A stretch of 64,000 nucleotides of DNA, from contig NZ_CP157967.1 of assembly GCF_040215725.1 (NCBI RefSeq), positions 2,604,001 through 2,668,000 of the forward strand, read 5' to 3'. Below, in pieces: positions 49,002 through 58,196 of the stretch (positions are counted from its first letter, which is position 1; each line of letters starts with the position of its first letter). This DNA comes from Rhizobium sp. ZPR4 (GTDB taxonomy: Bacteria > Pseudomonadota > Alphaproteobacteria > Rhizobiales > Rhizobiaceae). Under the pieces are notes generated by a model, which was not told the origin of the DNA, did no database searches, and was given only the letters and a program-made list of their open reading frames with translations. The position numbers and the translations under genes were made by a program.

Positions 49002-49400
49002 TCACTTGTCCTTCTTCTTGTACATCGCCAGCATGCGCTGGGTGACAAGGAAGCCGCCGACGATATTGACCGAAACGAGCACCAGCGCCACGAAGCCGAA
49101 GCCGATGGCAAGACCGCTCGCCGAAATGCCCACAGCCAGCAACGCACCGACGACGATGACCGAGGAAATGGCGTTCGTGACCGCCATCAGCGGCGTATGC
49201 AAGGCCGGTGTCACCGACCAGACGACGTAATAGCCGACGAAGATCGCCAGCACGAAGATTGCAAGCTGGAAGACGAAGGGATCGATCGCTCCACCGGTTG
49301 CAGCACTGGCAACTTCGGGCGCCTGTGCCGCGGCGGTCCTGACGGCGGTGACGGCATCATTCAGTTGCTGGAGTGCCTGGTCCATTGTTTGGCTGGCCAT
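49002..49400 (-). CDS. pntAb: NAD(P) transhydrogenase subunit alpha part 2
   Basis: A 132-residue membrane subunit with three or four helices, homologous to the C-terminal part of E. coli PntA. It ends in YKKKDK. The three-subunit split is usual in alphaproteobacteria. Spacing is 1 bp from pntAa and 7 bp from pntB, so all three are one unit. Confidence 0.93.
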   Translation of the reverse strand: MASQTMDQALQQLNDAVTAVRTAAAQAPEVASAATGGAIDPFVFQLAIFVLAIFVGYYVVWSVTPALHTPLMAVTNAISSVIVVGALLAVGISASGLAIGFGFVALVLVSVNIVGGFLVTQRMLAMYKKKDK

Positions 49401-49401
49401 C

Positions 49402-50565
49402 TCAGAGATCTCCCTTGTTGACAGTCGCCTGGTCGGGATCGACGAAATTCGGGTTCACGACCTCGCCGCCGTCGGTCAGCATCGTCGCCTTGATCAGCTC
49501 ATCTGTGCGGTTGAGGCCGAGGCTCTTCGTATCCTTGTCGACCATCGTCTCCAGAAAGGTGACAAGGTTCTTGGCATAGAGGGCCGAGGCGCTGGCCGCG
49601 ATCCGCCCGGCCATGTTGGGATAGCCGACCACTCTGACACCTTCGACCTCGGCGACCCTGCCATATTCGGCACCTTCGATATTGCCGCCGCGCTCCACCG
49701 CCAGATCGACGGCGACAGCGCCGGGGCGCATCGCTTTCAGCATGTCGCGACTGACGAGGCGCGGCGCCGGCCGACCGGGGATGAGCGCCGTGGTGATGAC
49801 AATATCCTGTTTGGCGATGTGGTCGGCGACAAGTGCCGCCTGCTTCGCCTGATACTCTTTCGACATTTCCTTGGCATAACCACCGGCGGTCTCCGCCGCC
49901 TTGAACTCTTCGTCCTCGACAGCGACGAATTTCGCGCCGAGCGAGGCGACCTGTTCCTTTGCCGCCGGCCTTACGTCCGTCGCTGAAACGAGCGCACCCA
50001 AACGCCGTGCGGTCGCGATCGCCTGCAGCCCGGCAACACCGGCGCCCATGACGAACACCTTTGCCGCCGGCACCGTGCCCGCTGCCGTCATCATCATCGG
50101 CAGAGCCCGGTCATAGACGGCGGCAGCCTCGATCACGGCCTGATATCCTGCGAGATTGGCCTGCGACGACAGCACGTCCATCGACTGCGCGCGGGTGATA
50201 CGCGGCATCAGTTCCATGGCGAAGCTCGTCAGCCCTGCACGCGCCATCTCGGCGAGCGCAGCCTCGTTGCCATAGGGATCCATGATGGCGATGACGATGG
50301 CACCGCTCTTGTAGCCGGAAATCTCCTTGCTCGTCGGACGCCTGACCTTGAGGACGACATCCGCCGCCTTCGCATCCTTGATGGAGCCGATCCGGGCGCC
50401 GACGGCTTCATATTCGGCATCCGGAATACGCGAGGAACTCCCTGCACCGGCTTCGATCACCACGTCGAAACCGAGGTTCTTCATTTTCTTTACAGTCTCG
50501 ACGGAAGCCGCAACACGCGTCTCCTCCGCCACGCTTTCCTTGGCCACGAAAACCAGATTGCTCAA
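49402..50565 (-). CDS. pntAa: NAD(P) transhydrogenase subunit alpha part 1
   Basis: A 387-residue NAD(H)-binding subunit related to alanine dehydrogenase. Conserved elements include FVAKE (N-terminal), RVAASVETVKKM, and the NAD motif VFVMGAGVAGLQAIATARRLG. The start is likely the TTG at 50565: GAGG lies 8 bases before it. A GTG three codons upstream (50574) is immediately next to that site. First of the pnt genes, behind a small aa3 oxidase subunit gene. Confidence 0.9.
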   Translation of the reverse strand: MSNLVFVAKESVAEETRVAASVETVKKMKNLGFDVVIEAGAGSSSRIPDAEYEAVGARIGSIKDAKAADVVLKVRRPTSKEISGYKSGAIVIAIMDPYGNEAALAEMARAGLTSFAMELMPRITRAQSMDVLSSQANLAGYQAVIEAAAVYDRALPMMMTAAGTVPAAKVFVMGAGVAGLQAIATARRLGALVSATDVRPAAKEQVASLGAKFVAVEDEEFKAAETAGGYAKEMSKEYQAKQAALVADHIAKQDIVITTALIPGRPAPRLVSRDMLKAMRPGAVAVDLAVERGGNIEGAEYGRVAEVEGVRVVGYPNMAGRIAASASALYAKNLVTFLETMVDKDTKSLGLNRTDELIKATMLTDGGEVVNPNFVDPDQATVNKGDL

Positions 50566-50675
50566 CGACGACACCTCGCATCAGACGGCGCCGCTCCTGA
50601 ATGCAGCGGCGCTGTAGCCTGCAGAATCATGGGAAAGCGCGGGCGATTGGCCCGGCATCGGTCAGCGCTGCAATA

Positions 50676-50900
50676 TCAGCGCAACAGGACGACGCTGGCG
50701 ATGGTCAGAACGATGAATATCAGGACGCCGCCGAGGAAACCGGCATGACCGAAGAAACCGGCCGCCATGGCGATCAACAACGCGGCAACGATCGCAGATC
50801 CGACCTTGGCGCCCGAAATGAAAAGATTATAGGTCTTCTCATGCTCCTTGTAGTCCATGGGAGCACCCAGTTCAGCGGGTCCAGTGTGATGTTCGGCCAT
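50676..50900 (-). CDS. aa3-type cytochrome c oxidase subunit IV
   Basis: A 74-residue protein with two membrane helices at the C terminus (AKVGSAIVAALLIAMAAGFF and GGVLIFIVLTIASVVLL). The N-terminal MDYKEHEKTYNLFI is the bacterial aa3 oxidase subunit IV signature. It is a small accessory subunit of the terminal oxidase. GGGGAGAA precedes the ATG. It precedes pntAa by 110 bp in the same direction and may be transcribed with it. Confidence 0.88.
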   Translation of the reverse strand: MAEHHTGPAELGAPMDYKEHEKTYNLFISGAKVGSAIVAALLIAMAAGFFGHAGFLGGVLIFIVLTIASVVLLR

Positions 50901-51130
50901 TCAGAATTCTCCCCTCGATCCTCTCCCCCGACAGACGATATGAACCGGCGGCTGGAGTTCGTCCTCAAAAGCTGTGGTAACCCGCAAGGAGATACCGCAA
51001 CCAATTTCCTCCACCGAGGGGTTACACAAAGCAAGGAAAAATGCAATGCACGAGAAGGTCGCAGTCGGGCATGAGCTGACGGAATCGCCAGCGGATTTCG
51101 AATACGCCCGCATCGAAACGACGACGCCGG

Positions 51131-53446
51131 CTAGGTCGTGGCATCAGACGGCAGGTTTCTGCCGGCGCCCTGCTGCCGCCGGCTGAGACTGGCCACCTTC
51201 TCGGCGACCTGCTCCTGCGGCACCGGCGGCGAAAATACATAGCCTTGGATGATATCCGCCAGGTTCCGCTCGACGACCAGTGCCAGCTGCTCCAGCGTCT
51301 CGACACCTTCGATCACGATATGAAGGCTGAGCGCGCGCGAAAGATCGACGATGCCGCATAGCAGCTTGAAGCGGCGGCTGTCGGTCGTGATGTCACGAAC
51401 GAAAGACCGGTCGATCTTCACGACATCCACCGGCAGGGTATCGAGATAGCTGAGGCTCGAAAATCCCGTTCCGAAATCGTCGATCGCAATCGTGATGCCT
51501 TTGGCCCGCAGATCGGCGAGGATGGAGCGAACGGTCGCCACCTCATCCATCAGGCAGCTTTCAGTAACCTCGAGATGCAGGCGGGATGGCTCCAATCCCG
51601 AGGCATCAAGCGCCGCCATGACGATTTTGACAATCTCGCCATTGCGCAGATCCTGTGCCGAGAGATTGACGGAAACCGCAAGCGGCGCAGGCCATGAAGC
51701 ACAATCCCTGCAGGCCTGGTTGACCATGAAGCGAGTGATGCCGGCAACGATGCCCATTTCCTCGGCAACCTGCACGAAAAGATCGGGCGGGATCGAGCCC
51801 TTTTCCGGATGAATCCAGCGCGCAAGCGCCTCGCAGCATTCGATGCGCGAGCCATCCGGTGTGAACATCGGCTGATAGACGGCCTGAAGCCTGCCGGTCT
51901 CCACCGCCTCGCGCAAATCGTCCTTCAGCTTCTGCCGCTCGACATAGCGCGCGTCCATCTCCTGCTCGAAAGCACTACAGCCGCCCTTCAGCCGCGATTT
52001 GGCGTCGAAGAGCGCGAGATCGACCTTGATCTGCCACTCCTCGGGGCGGAATTCCCGGCTGGACATGGTCATGTATCCGCCGCTGACGGAAATCCGGAAA
52101 CTGCTGTCTTCCACGCTGTAGGTGCCGGCCATTGCCGCATGCACGGTGCGGATGCGGGCATCGATATCCGGGGCATCATCTTCATTCGGAAAGAACAGCA
52201 CGAATTGATCGCCAGCAAGACGAGCGGCAATCGCTGCGGTGCCGGCAAGCTGCTTCAGGCGCTCGGCTATGGCGACCAGCAGGCGGTCCCCGGCAACATG
52301 CCCCTTGGTATCGTTGACGTGTTTGAAGTCATCGATATCGAGAACCAGAATTCCGATGCGGCTTTCCCGCTTGCGCGCAGCCAGCCTTTCCTTGACCAGG
52401 TCCATGAAATATTCGCGATTCGGCAACCCGGTCAAAGGGTCATAGCGCACCATATGCAGGATCTTGCGCTCCGCCCGAATACGCACTGTCACGTCTTCGA
52501 AAATCAGGATCACGATTCCGTCGGCGCGGCGACTGGCCGAAAATTCCAGGAACTGATCCTCGTTGAATTGAATGAGCGTTCGCGACAGCGTGCCGCTGAC
52601 GAGCTGTGCCAGCTGCCGCTGGATAAGTCCGGGCAACGATCCATCGATGAAGGCGTGACGCGCGCCATAGCGCAGAACGACATCGAATTCGCAGTCCTTG
52701 AGCCGCTCCGGATGGGCAAAATTGAGGAGCTCACATGCCTTGCGATTGACGACCAGAATGCGGTTCTCGGCATCCAGCATGAACAGCCCGTGCGTCATGT
52801 TGTTCAGCGCAGTATCAAATCTGTCGGCGATCAGCGATATCTCGCGTGAAGCGATGATGTTCCTGTAGAGAAATTCGCGCATGCCATTCGCCATGGCGCG
52901 CGTCGTCAGCCCGAACGGAATGAGCATGAGGGAAGCGATTGCCTTGTAAGGCTGCTGCGCCAGCAGACAGGCAAGGACGATCGGCACGCAGCAGGCCAGA
53001 ATCTGAAGATCGACCGCCCGAGGTGAACCATAATTGCGGCCGACGATCGACACCATCGACGCCATCGTGACGGCAATGCAGATGAATTCGGCCAGCGGAT
53101 TCTGCAGGATGAGGATGGCATAGCCGCTGCCGATGCCGAGGATGGCCGCCGTCGCCGCCGCGCCGATCACATAGCGTGTTTCCCAGCCGGCAATATCGGC
53201 ACGCGTAAAATTACTCTTGTCTGCAGCGTCGAACAGCCGGAACAAATGGATGCGTAAGCCAAAGACAACCGCAAACGCCATGCAAAAGGCCAGATAGATG
53301 CCGGCATGCGTGCCCAGGAAAACGAGGAGATATGTCAGGATGTGAACGAACGCGCCCGTGATGAGCGTTTTGCGGTTTCCGAAAAGCGAACTGACGAACG
53401 ACAGATAAATATCCGTCGGCACGGTGTCCGGGCTTGGAGGCTTCAT
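51131..53446 (-). CDS. GGDEF-EAL protein with degenerate GGDEF, probable c-di-GMP phosphodiesterase
   Basis: A 771-residue membrane protein. Up to six helices (about 25-185), a PAS-like sensor (about 207-320), a GGDEF domain (about 330-490) and an EAL domain (about 515-755). The GGDEF active-site signature is AGDQF at 411-415, which lacks the catalytic Glu, so cyclase activity is probably lost. The EAL motif (539-541, CEALARW), the LEVTES and DDFGTG motifs (625-630, 656-661) and Glu713 are intact. It should hydrolyse c-di-GMP, with the GGDEF domain perhaps as a GTP-binding regulator. Confidence 0.9.
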   Translation of the reverse strand: MKPPSPDTVPTDIYLSFVSSLFGNRKTLITGAFVHILTYLLVFLGTHAGIYLAFCMAFAVVFGLRIHLFRLFDAADKSNFTRADIAGWETRYVIGAAATAAILGIGSGYAILILQNPLAEFICIAVTMASMVSIVGRNYGSPRAVDLQILACCVPIVLACLLAQQPYKAIASLMLIPFGLTTRAMANGMREFLYRNIIASREISLIADRFDTALNNMTHGLFMLDAENRILVVNRKACELLNFAHPERLKDCEFDVVLRYGARHAFIDGSLPGLIQRQLAQLVSGTLSRTLIQFNEDQFLEFSASRRADGIVILIFEDVTVRIRAERKILHMVRYDPLTGLPNREYFMDLVKERLAARKRESRIGILVLDIDDFKHVNDTKGHVAGDRLLVAIAERLKQLAGTAAIAARLAGDQFVLFFPNEDDAPDIDARIRTVHAAMAGTYSVEDSSFRISVSGGYMTMSSREFRPEEWQIKVDLALFDAKSRLKGGCSAFEQEMDARYVERQKLKDDLREAVETGRLQAVYQPMFTPDGSRIECCEALARWIHPEKGSIPPDLFVQVAEEMGIVAGITRFMVNQACRDCASWPAPLAVSVNLSAQDLRNGEIVKIVMAALDASGLEPSRLHLEVTESCLMDEVATVRSILADLRAKGITIAIDDFGTGFSSLSYLDTLPVDVVKIDRSFVRDITTDSRRFKLLCGIVDLSRALSLHIVIEGVETLEQLALVVERNLADIIQGYVFSPPVPQEQVAEKVASLSRRQQGAGRNLPSDATT

Positions 53447-53676
53447 TCAGACTTCCCCTGATGCGGCGGACACCCTAGTGGAAACCCTTTAAAATTTACT
53501 TGCCCGAACAGAGCCCATTTTGACAGATTTTCCAATCAAAGCGGCAGCTTAAGTTGAAGCTGGATTATGATCATCCCTGCGCTGGCGCAATGATTCCCAG
53601 CTTCCCTTGCCGCCGATATAATATTTAAATCACTAATAAAGAAAACAATATATCGGCAAAGACTTATGAAATACGA

Positions 53677-54783
53677 TCACAGCTTGCCCGCACGCTGCTG
53701 GATCATCATGAAAGTATCGAAAGTATACTCGGAAAGCTGCATCCAAAGATAGGCATCCTTCTTATAGGCGACCTGGTCCTCATAGATGCGCTTGAAGTAA
53801 TCGTTTGATTTGGAGAGATCGGCATAGAGCGCGCTGGCTGCCTGGAAGCAGGCCTCCATGATCTCCTGACTGAAAGGTCTGAGCGTCACACCCTGCTGCA
53901 CGATATCCTTCAGCGCCTGGGGATTTTTGACATCGTATTTCGCCAGCATGTTGGTGTTGGCGAAGGCACAGGCATCGCCGAGGATTGCCTGATAGTTCTT
54001 CGGCAAGGCATTCCATTTTTCGAGATTGAAGAAGGCATGCACCACGGCGCCGCCTTCCCACCAGCCGGGATAATAATAGTATTTGGCGATCTTCTGCAGG
54101 CCGAGTTTCAGGTCGTCGTAGGGGCCGACCCATTCGGCTGCGTCGACCGTACCCTTGTTCAGCGCATCATAGACACCATTGACCGGGATATCCTGCTGTG
54201 GCGCGACGCCGATCTTTTCGATCACCTTGCCGGCCAGGCCGGCGATGCGCATCTTCAAACCCTTGAGATCGTCGAGCGTGTTGATTTCCTTGCGAAACCA
54301 GCCACCCATCTGGGCGCCGGTATTCCCCGCCGGCAGACCCAAAATGCCCTGCGTGGCATAGAACTCGTTCATCAGCTTGTTGCCGTTACCCTGGTAGAAC
54401 CAGGCGTTCGTCAGCCGGGCATTGAGGCCGAACGGCAACGCCGTACCTATCGCGTAGGTCGGATCCTTGTTCCAGAAATAGTAGGAGCAGGTATGCGCCG
54501 CATCGACGGCGCCGGCGCTGACCGCATCGGCGGCTTGAGCGCCAGGCACGATTTCGCCGGCTTCATAGGTCTGGATGACGAAATTGCCGTTCGTCGCATC
54601 CGAAACATGCGCGGCAATATCTTCCGCGCCGCCGTAGATCGTATCCAGGCTCTTGGGAAAGGAAGAGGTCATCTTCCAGGTGATCTTCGGAGATTCCTGT
54701 GCCAGGGCCGGGCTTGCAAGCGCGGAGGCTGCAGCACCTGCGCCAACGGTCCCTGCCCGCCTGATGAAGGAACGGCGATCCAT
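53677..54783 (-). CDS. TRAP transporter substrate-binding protein (DctP family, TakP-like)
   Basis: A 368-residue periplasmic binding protein. The Tat signal has RRSFIRR and an Ala-rich h-region, with cleavage after ALA. The mature protein is of the DctP family, with EWVGPYDDLKLGL and YYYPGWWEGG, which resembles the 2-oxoacid-binding TakP type. The ATG at 54783 places the Tat motif at residue 3. An in-frame start 8 codons upstream lacks a ribosome site. No DctQ/DctM membrane partners are in the window. Confidence 0.9.
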   Translation of the reverse strand: MDRRSFIRRAGTVGAGAAASALASPALAQESPKITWKMTSSFPKSLDTIYGGAEDIAAHVSDATNGNFVIQTYEAGEIVPGAQAADAVSAGAVDAAHTCSYYFWNKDPTYAIGTALPFGLNARLTNAWFYQGNGNKLMNEFYATQGILGLPAGNTGAQMGGWFRKEINTLDDLKGLKMRIAGLAGKVIEKIGVAPQQDIPVNGVYDALNKGTVDAAEWVGPYDDLKLGLQKIAKYYYYPGWWEGGAVVHAFFNLEKWNALPKNYQAILGDACAFANTNMLAKYDVKNPQALKDIVQQGVTLRPFSQEIMEACFQAASALYADLSKSNDYFKRIYEDQVAYKKDAYLWMQLSEYTFDTFMMIQQRAGKL

Positions 54784-55074
54784 CGAATTCTCCCATACGG
54801 ACGGCATTGCTGGGAAGCGGCACGCTCCCCGTCACAGCGCAAGCGATGGAACTAACCATGCCGCACACGGTCTTTCAAGTTTGCTCTCGCACCGCATTAT
54901 GGCGATTCCTGTACATCGGCGTAACGAGCCGAAACCAAGCCTTGTGAAAACCACTGCGCGTTGCCGGCCGAGCCGTATTCGCGTAAGTTCGTAAGGCGTA
55001 AATCCGCCCTCGGATCGACATCGTAATCGTCCAGAGGTTCAACGAGCGAATATTTGCAGCTTCCGGAGCCTTGC

Positions 55075-55845
55075 ATGTCCAGACCGATCGTCGCCATTCC
55101 CGCCGATATCCGTGAGTTCGACGGCACGAGCTGGCATGCGGTGCAGTTGCAATATGTGCGCGCCGCCGTGAAGGCTGCGGGATTGATGACGCTGATCGTC
55201 CCCGCACTAGAGGATGACAATGATGCCGACGCCATTCTGGACCGTGTCGACGGGCTGCTCGTCTCCGGTTCGGCGACCAATGTGCATCCGTCCCTCTACG
55301 GCAAGGAAGCAAAAGACAGCGACGGCCCCTTCGACCCGGCGCGCGATGCGACCTCGCTGCCGCTCATCCGCCGCGCCATCGACCGCGCCATTCCGATGCT
55401 CGCCATCTGCCGCGGCATTCAGGAGCTGAACGTTGCGCTTGGCGGCACGCTCGCCAGCGAGATCCAGGACCAGCCCGGCATCTGGGACCACCGCAAGCCA
55501 CCGAATGTCGATCGCGATACGATGTATTCGATCCGGCAGAGCGTTTTCGTCAAGGAAGGCTCCTGCATCGCGCGCGTTGTCGGGCCTGGTGAGGTGCGCG
55601 TCAACTCGCTGCATCGCCAGGCAATCGCCGATACGGCGCCGAGACTGCAGGTGGAGGCACTCGCCGAAGACGGCACGATCGAGGCCGTCTCCGTCATCGG
55701 CGCCAAGGCCTTTGCCGTCGGCGTGCAATGGCATCCGGAATATTGGGCGGAAACGGATTCCCCGTCGCTGAAGCTCTTCACCGCCTTCGGCGATGCCGTG
55801 CGCGACTATGCTGCGAGCAAGGAACCGCTCGCAGCCGCACAATAG
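55075..55845 (+). CDS. gamma-glutamyl-gamma-aminobutyrate hydrolase family (peptidase C26)
   Basis: A 256-residue class I glutamine-amidotransferase-fold protein of the PuuD type. Nucleophile Cys in MLAICRGIQELNVALGG; His and Glu in QWHPEYW. It should cleave gamma-glutamyl amides, for example in putrescine degradation, though no puu neighbours are present. The ATG at 55075 follows TTCCGGAGCC. The stop codon is part of an inverted repeat. Confidence 0.9.
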   Translation: MSRPIVAIPADIREFDGTSWHAVQLQYVRAAVKAAGLMTLIVPALEDDNDADAILDRVDGLLVSGSATNVHPSLYGKEAKDSDGPFDPARDATSLPLIRRAIDRAIPMLAICRGIQELNVALGGTLASEIQDQPGIWDHRKPPNVDRDTMYSIRQSVFVKEGSCIARVVGPGEVRVNSLHRQAIADTAPRLQVEALAEDGTIEAVSVIGAKAFAVGVQWHPEYWAETDSPSLKLFTAFGDAVRDYAASKEPLAAAQ

Positions 55846-55882
55846 AGCGTTTTAGCTTTCCTTCAAAAGGCAAAACGCTCTA
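55843..55882. repeat. inverted repeat overlapping the C26 stop codon
   Basis: TAGAGCGTTTT (55843-55853) and AAAACGCTCTA (55872-55882) pair over 11 bp. The first three bases are the gene's stop codon. It probably acts as a 3' end or terminator. A related half occurs at the LacI gene end. Confidence 0.65.
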
Positions 55883-55900
55883 TCTTCTTGTGTCGCAATG

Positions 55901-55943
55901 CATTCCGGACGGAAAACCGCGACGCACTTTTCCTGGAAATGCC
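55901..55943 (+). repeat. Rhizobiaceae intergenic repeat, copy 2
   Basis: CATTCCGGACGGAAAACCGC followed by ACGCACTTTTCCTGGAAATG. Same family as copies at 2951 and 56974, and next to the TAGAGCGTTTT inverted repeat. Confidence 0.65.
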
Positions 55944-55964
55944 TATCAGCAAAAGGCCGTCTGA

Positions 55965-56933
55965 TCAGCCGCGCGGCTTGACCGGTGTTTCCGGTACTGG
56001 TGTGAGCGGCTGGCCCTTCGCGAACCACTCGATGACGTTATCGACGACGAGATCGGCCATGGCGTCGCGCGTCGGCACGGAGGCGGAGGCCACGTGCGGC
56101 AGCAGCGAAACGTTGGGCAACGAGAGATAGCCGGCCGGGACATTGGGCTCGTCGTAGAAGACGTCGAGGCCCGCGGCACCAAGCGTTCCATTCCCCAGGG
56201 CGGCGATCAGCGCGTCGTCATCGACAGACCAGCCGCGGCCGACATTGATGAACACGCCCTGCGGCCCGAGCGCAGACAGGATCTCGGCGTTGACGACCTT
56301 GTGCGTCTCGGGCGTCTTCGGCACGATGGAGATCAGCGTATCCACCGATTGCGCCATTTCCTTCAGCGTCGGGTAGTAGTCGTAAGGCAAGGAGTCGCGC
56401 GGCGAGCGCGTGTGATAGCCGATCTTTACCTTGAACGGCTCCAGCCTTCTCGCGATTTCCAGGCCGATGCGGCCAAGGCCGTTGATACCGATGCGGCGTC
56501 CCTTCATCGAAAAGGGCGAGAGCGGGAAGGCTCCTTCCTTGGCCCAGCGCCCCTCGCGCAGCCAGCTTTCCGCCTTCGGAAACTGCCGCAGCGTGTTCAG
56601 CAGCAGGGCGATTGCGGTATCAGCGACCTCGTCATTCAGGACATCAGGCGTGTTGGTGACGACGATGCCCTTCGAGGCGGCATGCTTGACGTCGATGCCG
56701 TCATAGCCGACGCCGAAATTGGCGATGAATTCAAGATTCGAAAAGGCATCGATCCACCCGGCATTGAAGCCACCCGCAACGGCAACGCCGCGGATGCGAG
56801 CTGCGGTTTCCACATCGACCTTCGGACCGCCATCGCGTTCGACCGAAACGATATCGAACTGCTTTCCGAGCCTTTCGAGGACACGCGGGTGTATCTTCCC
56901 CGGAACGAGGACGGCGATGCGGTTATCGGACAT
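55965..56933 (-). CDS. D-2-hydroxyacid dehydrogenase
   Basis: A 322-residue NAD(P)-dependent dehydrogenase. Rossmann motif INGLGRIGLEIARRLE, catalytic Arg in NVGRGWSVDD, and His in LLPHVASAS. It is a glyoxylate/hydroxypyruvate-reductase-like enzyme; substrate uncertain. The ATG at 56933 has GAGG about 10 bases upstream; a longer frame lacks a ribosome site. The LacI regulator gene at 57059 is upstream in the same direction. Confidence 0.9.
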   Translation of the reverse strand: MSDNRIAVLVPGKIHPRVLERLGKQFDIVSVERDGGPKVDVETAARIRGVAVAGGFNAGWIDAFSNLEFIANFGVGYDGIDVKHAASKGIVVTNTPDVLNDEVADTAIALLLNTLRQFPKAESWLREGRWAKEGAFPLSPFSMKGRRIGINGLGRIGLEIARRLEPFKVKIGYHTRSPRDSLPYDYYPTLKEMAQSVDTLISIVPKTPETHKVVNAEILSALGPQGVFINVGRGWSVDDDALIAALGNGTLGAAGLDVFYDEPNVPAGYLSLPNVSLLPHVASASVPTRDAMADLVVDNVIEWFAKGQPLTPVPETPVKPRG

Positions 56934-56973
56934 GGATCTTTCCTCTTGAGATACGGTTCGTCGCGACGAAAAC

Positions 56974-57020
56974 AATTCCGGAAATGTGCGCGGCGGCTTT
57001 CCGTCCGGAATCGCGTTAAA
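56974..57020 (-). repeat. Rhizobiaceae intergenic repeat, copy 3
   Basis: On the minus strand TTCCGGACGGAAAGCCGC, then CGCGCACATTTCCGGAATT. It is followed at 57031-57061 by an imperfect TAGAGCGTTT...GAGCCGCTC element that overlaps the LacI stop codon. Confidence 0.6.
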
Positions 57021-57058
57021 TCAATGAGAAGAGCGGCTCAGTGAAACGCTGAAACGCT

Positions 57059-58078
57059 CTAGCGAGCTTTGTAGGGCGCCGTGGACTGGCGGATGCGCAT
57101 TTCCGGCTTGATAAGATGGATACCATCCGGCTCATGGCTTCCTGCCAACCTATCCAAAAGCGCGCGCGCCGCAAGCCTTCCGACTTCGGCCTGACCGTTC
57201 CAGACGGTCGTCAGGGCCGGCGTTGCGATCGCAGCCTCCTCCAGATCGTCATAGCCGGTGACGGAAATATCCCGCCCGGGGACGAGGCCAGCGCGTGAAA
57301 TGCCGTTCATGAGACCGATGGCGACCAGATCGTTCCAGCAGACCGCCGCCGTCGGTTTCTGTGGCAGCGACAGGAAGTGCACCGCCGCCTCGAAACCACC
57401 CTGCTTGGAGCGCGCGCCGGGAATGCGCAGATTGGGATCGACCTCGATGCCCGCCTTGCGCAGCGCATTGACATAGCCCTGATAGCGGTCGCGCCCCGTC
57501 GAGGTCTGGTCCGTGCCGCCGATCATCGCAATGGTGCGGTGGCCAAGGCTGATCAGATGGTTGGTCGCAAGCGAAATCCCATAGCTGTCGTCGCCGCGAT
57601 AGGTCGGCAGGTCCAGCGCATCGATCTGGCGTGCCACCAGGATGGCCGGCATGCCGTTTTCTTCGGCCAGTTCGAAATCCTCCGGCGGCGTCCCGATCGC
57701 CGGCGACATGATGACGCCGTCGCCGCCCAGCTGCAGCAGCGTCTCGACGAAAGTGCGCTGCTTCTCAACGGAATCATAGTGGTTGGAAAGGATGAAGGTG
57801 TGGCGGCTGCGGTCGAGCTCGCTTTCGATCGCCTTCAGGATTTCTCCATAGAAGGGATTCATGATGTCATGAACGACGACACCGATGATGCCCGATCGCG
57901 ATGTCCTGAGACTGGCCGCACGGCGATTGTAGATATAGCCCAGCGCGCGGGCCTGGTCCTTGATCTTCTCGCGTGTATTGACCGCCACCAACGGGCTATC
58001 GCGTAAGGCCAGAGATACTGTTGCCGTTGAAATACCCAGCGTTTCCGCAATCGTAGAAAGCTTTATCTTTTGCGCCAC
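57059..58078 (-). CDS. LacI family transcriptional regulator
   Basis: A 339-residue regulator. HTH at residues about 5-25 (LSTIAETLGISTATVSLALR) and a periplasmic-binding-protein-like effector domain (about 62-335). GTG start with GGGAGG 5 bases upstream. The effector sugar cannot be inferred. It lies upstream of the hydroxyacid dehydrogenase, which it may control, though a repeat separates them. Confidence 0.92.
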   Translation of the reverse strand: MAQKIKLSTIAETLGISTATVSLALRDSPLVAVNTREKIKDQARALGYIYNRRAASLRTSRSGIIGVVVHDIMNPFYGEILKAIESELDRSRHTFILSNHYDSVEKQRTFVETLLQLGGDGVIMSPAIGTPPEDFELAEENGMPAILVARQIDALDLPTYRGDDSYGISLATNHLISLGHRTIAMIGGTDQTSTGRDRYQGYVNALRKAGIEVDPNLRIPGARSKQGGFEAAVHFLSLPQKPTAAVCWNDLVAIGLMNGISRAGLVPGRDISVTGYDDLEEAAIATPALTTVWNGQAEVGRLAARALLDRLAGSHEPDGIHLIKPEMRIRQSTAPYKAR

Positions 58079-58196
58079 GCGCTCCCTCCCCGTGAAACGC
58101 AGCCGTAACGTATTCCGTTCGTTTTACGATTCCGGAATTTAAAATCTTTAATTAAAAGCTTTAATCACGCCGCGCAACACGAATTCTCGGAGATTC

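Noticed and set aside
50901..51113. A 70-residue minus-strand frame between the aa3 oxidase subunit and the EAL protein
   Set aside because: No ribosome site or domain; most of it is a plain intergenic sequence.
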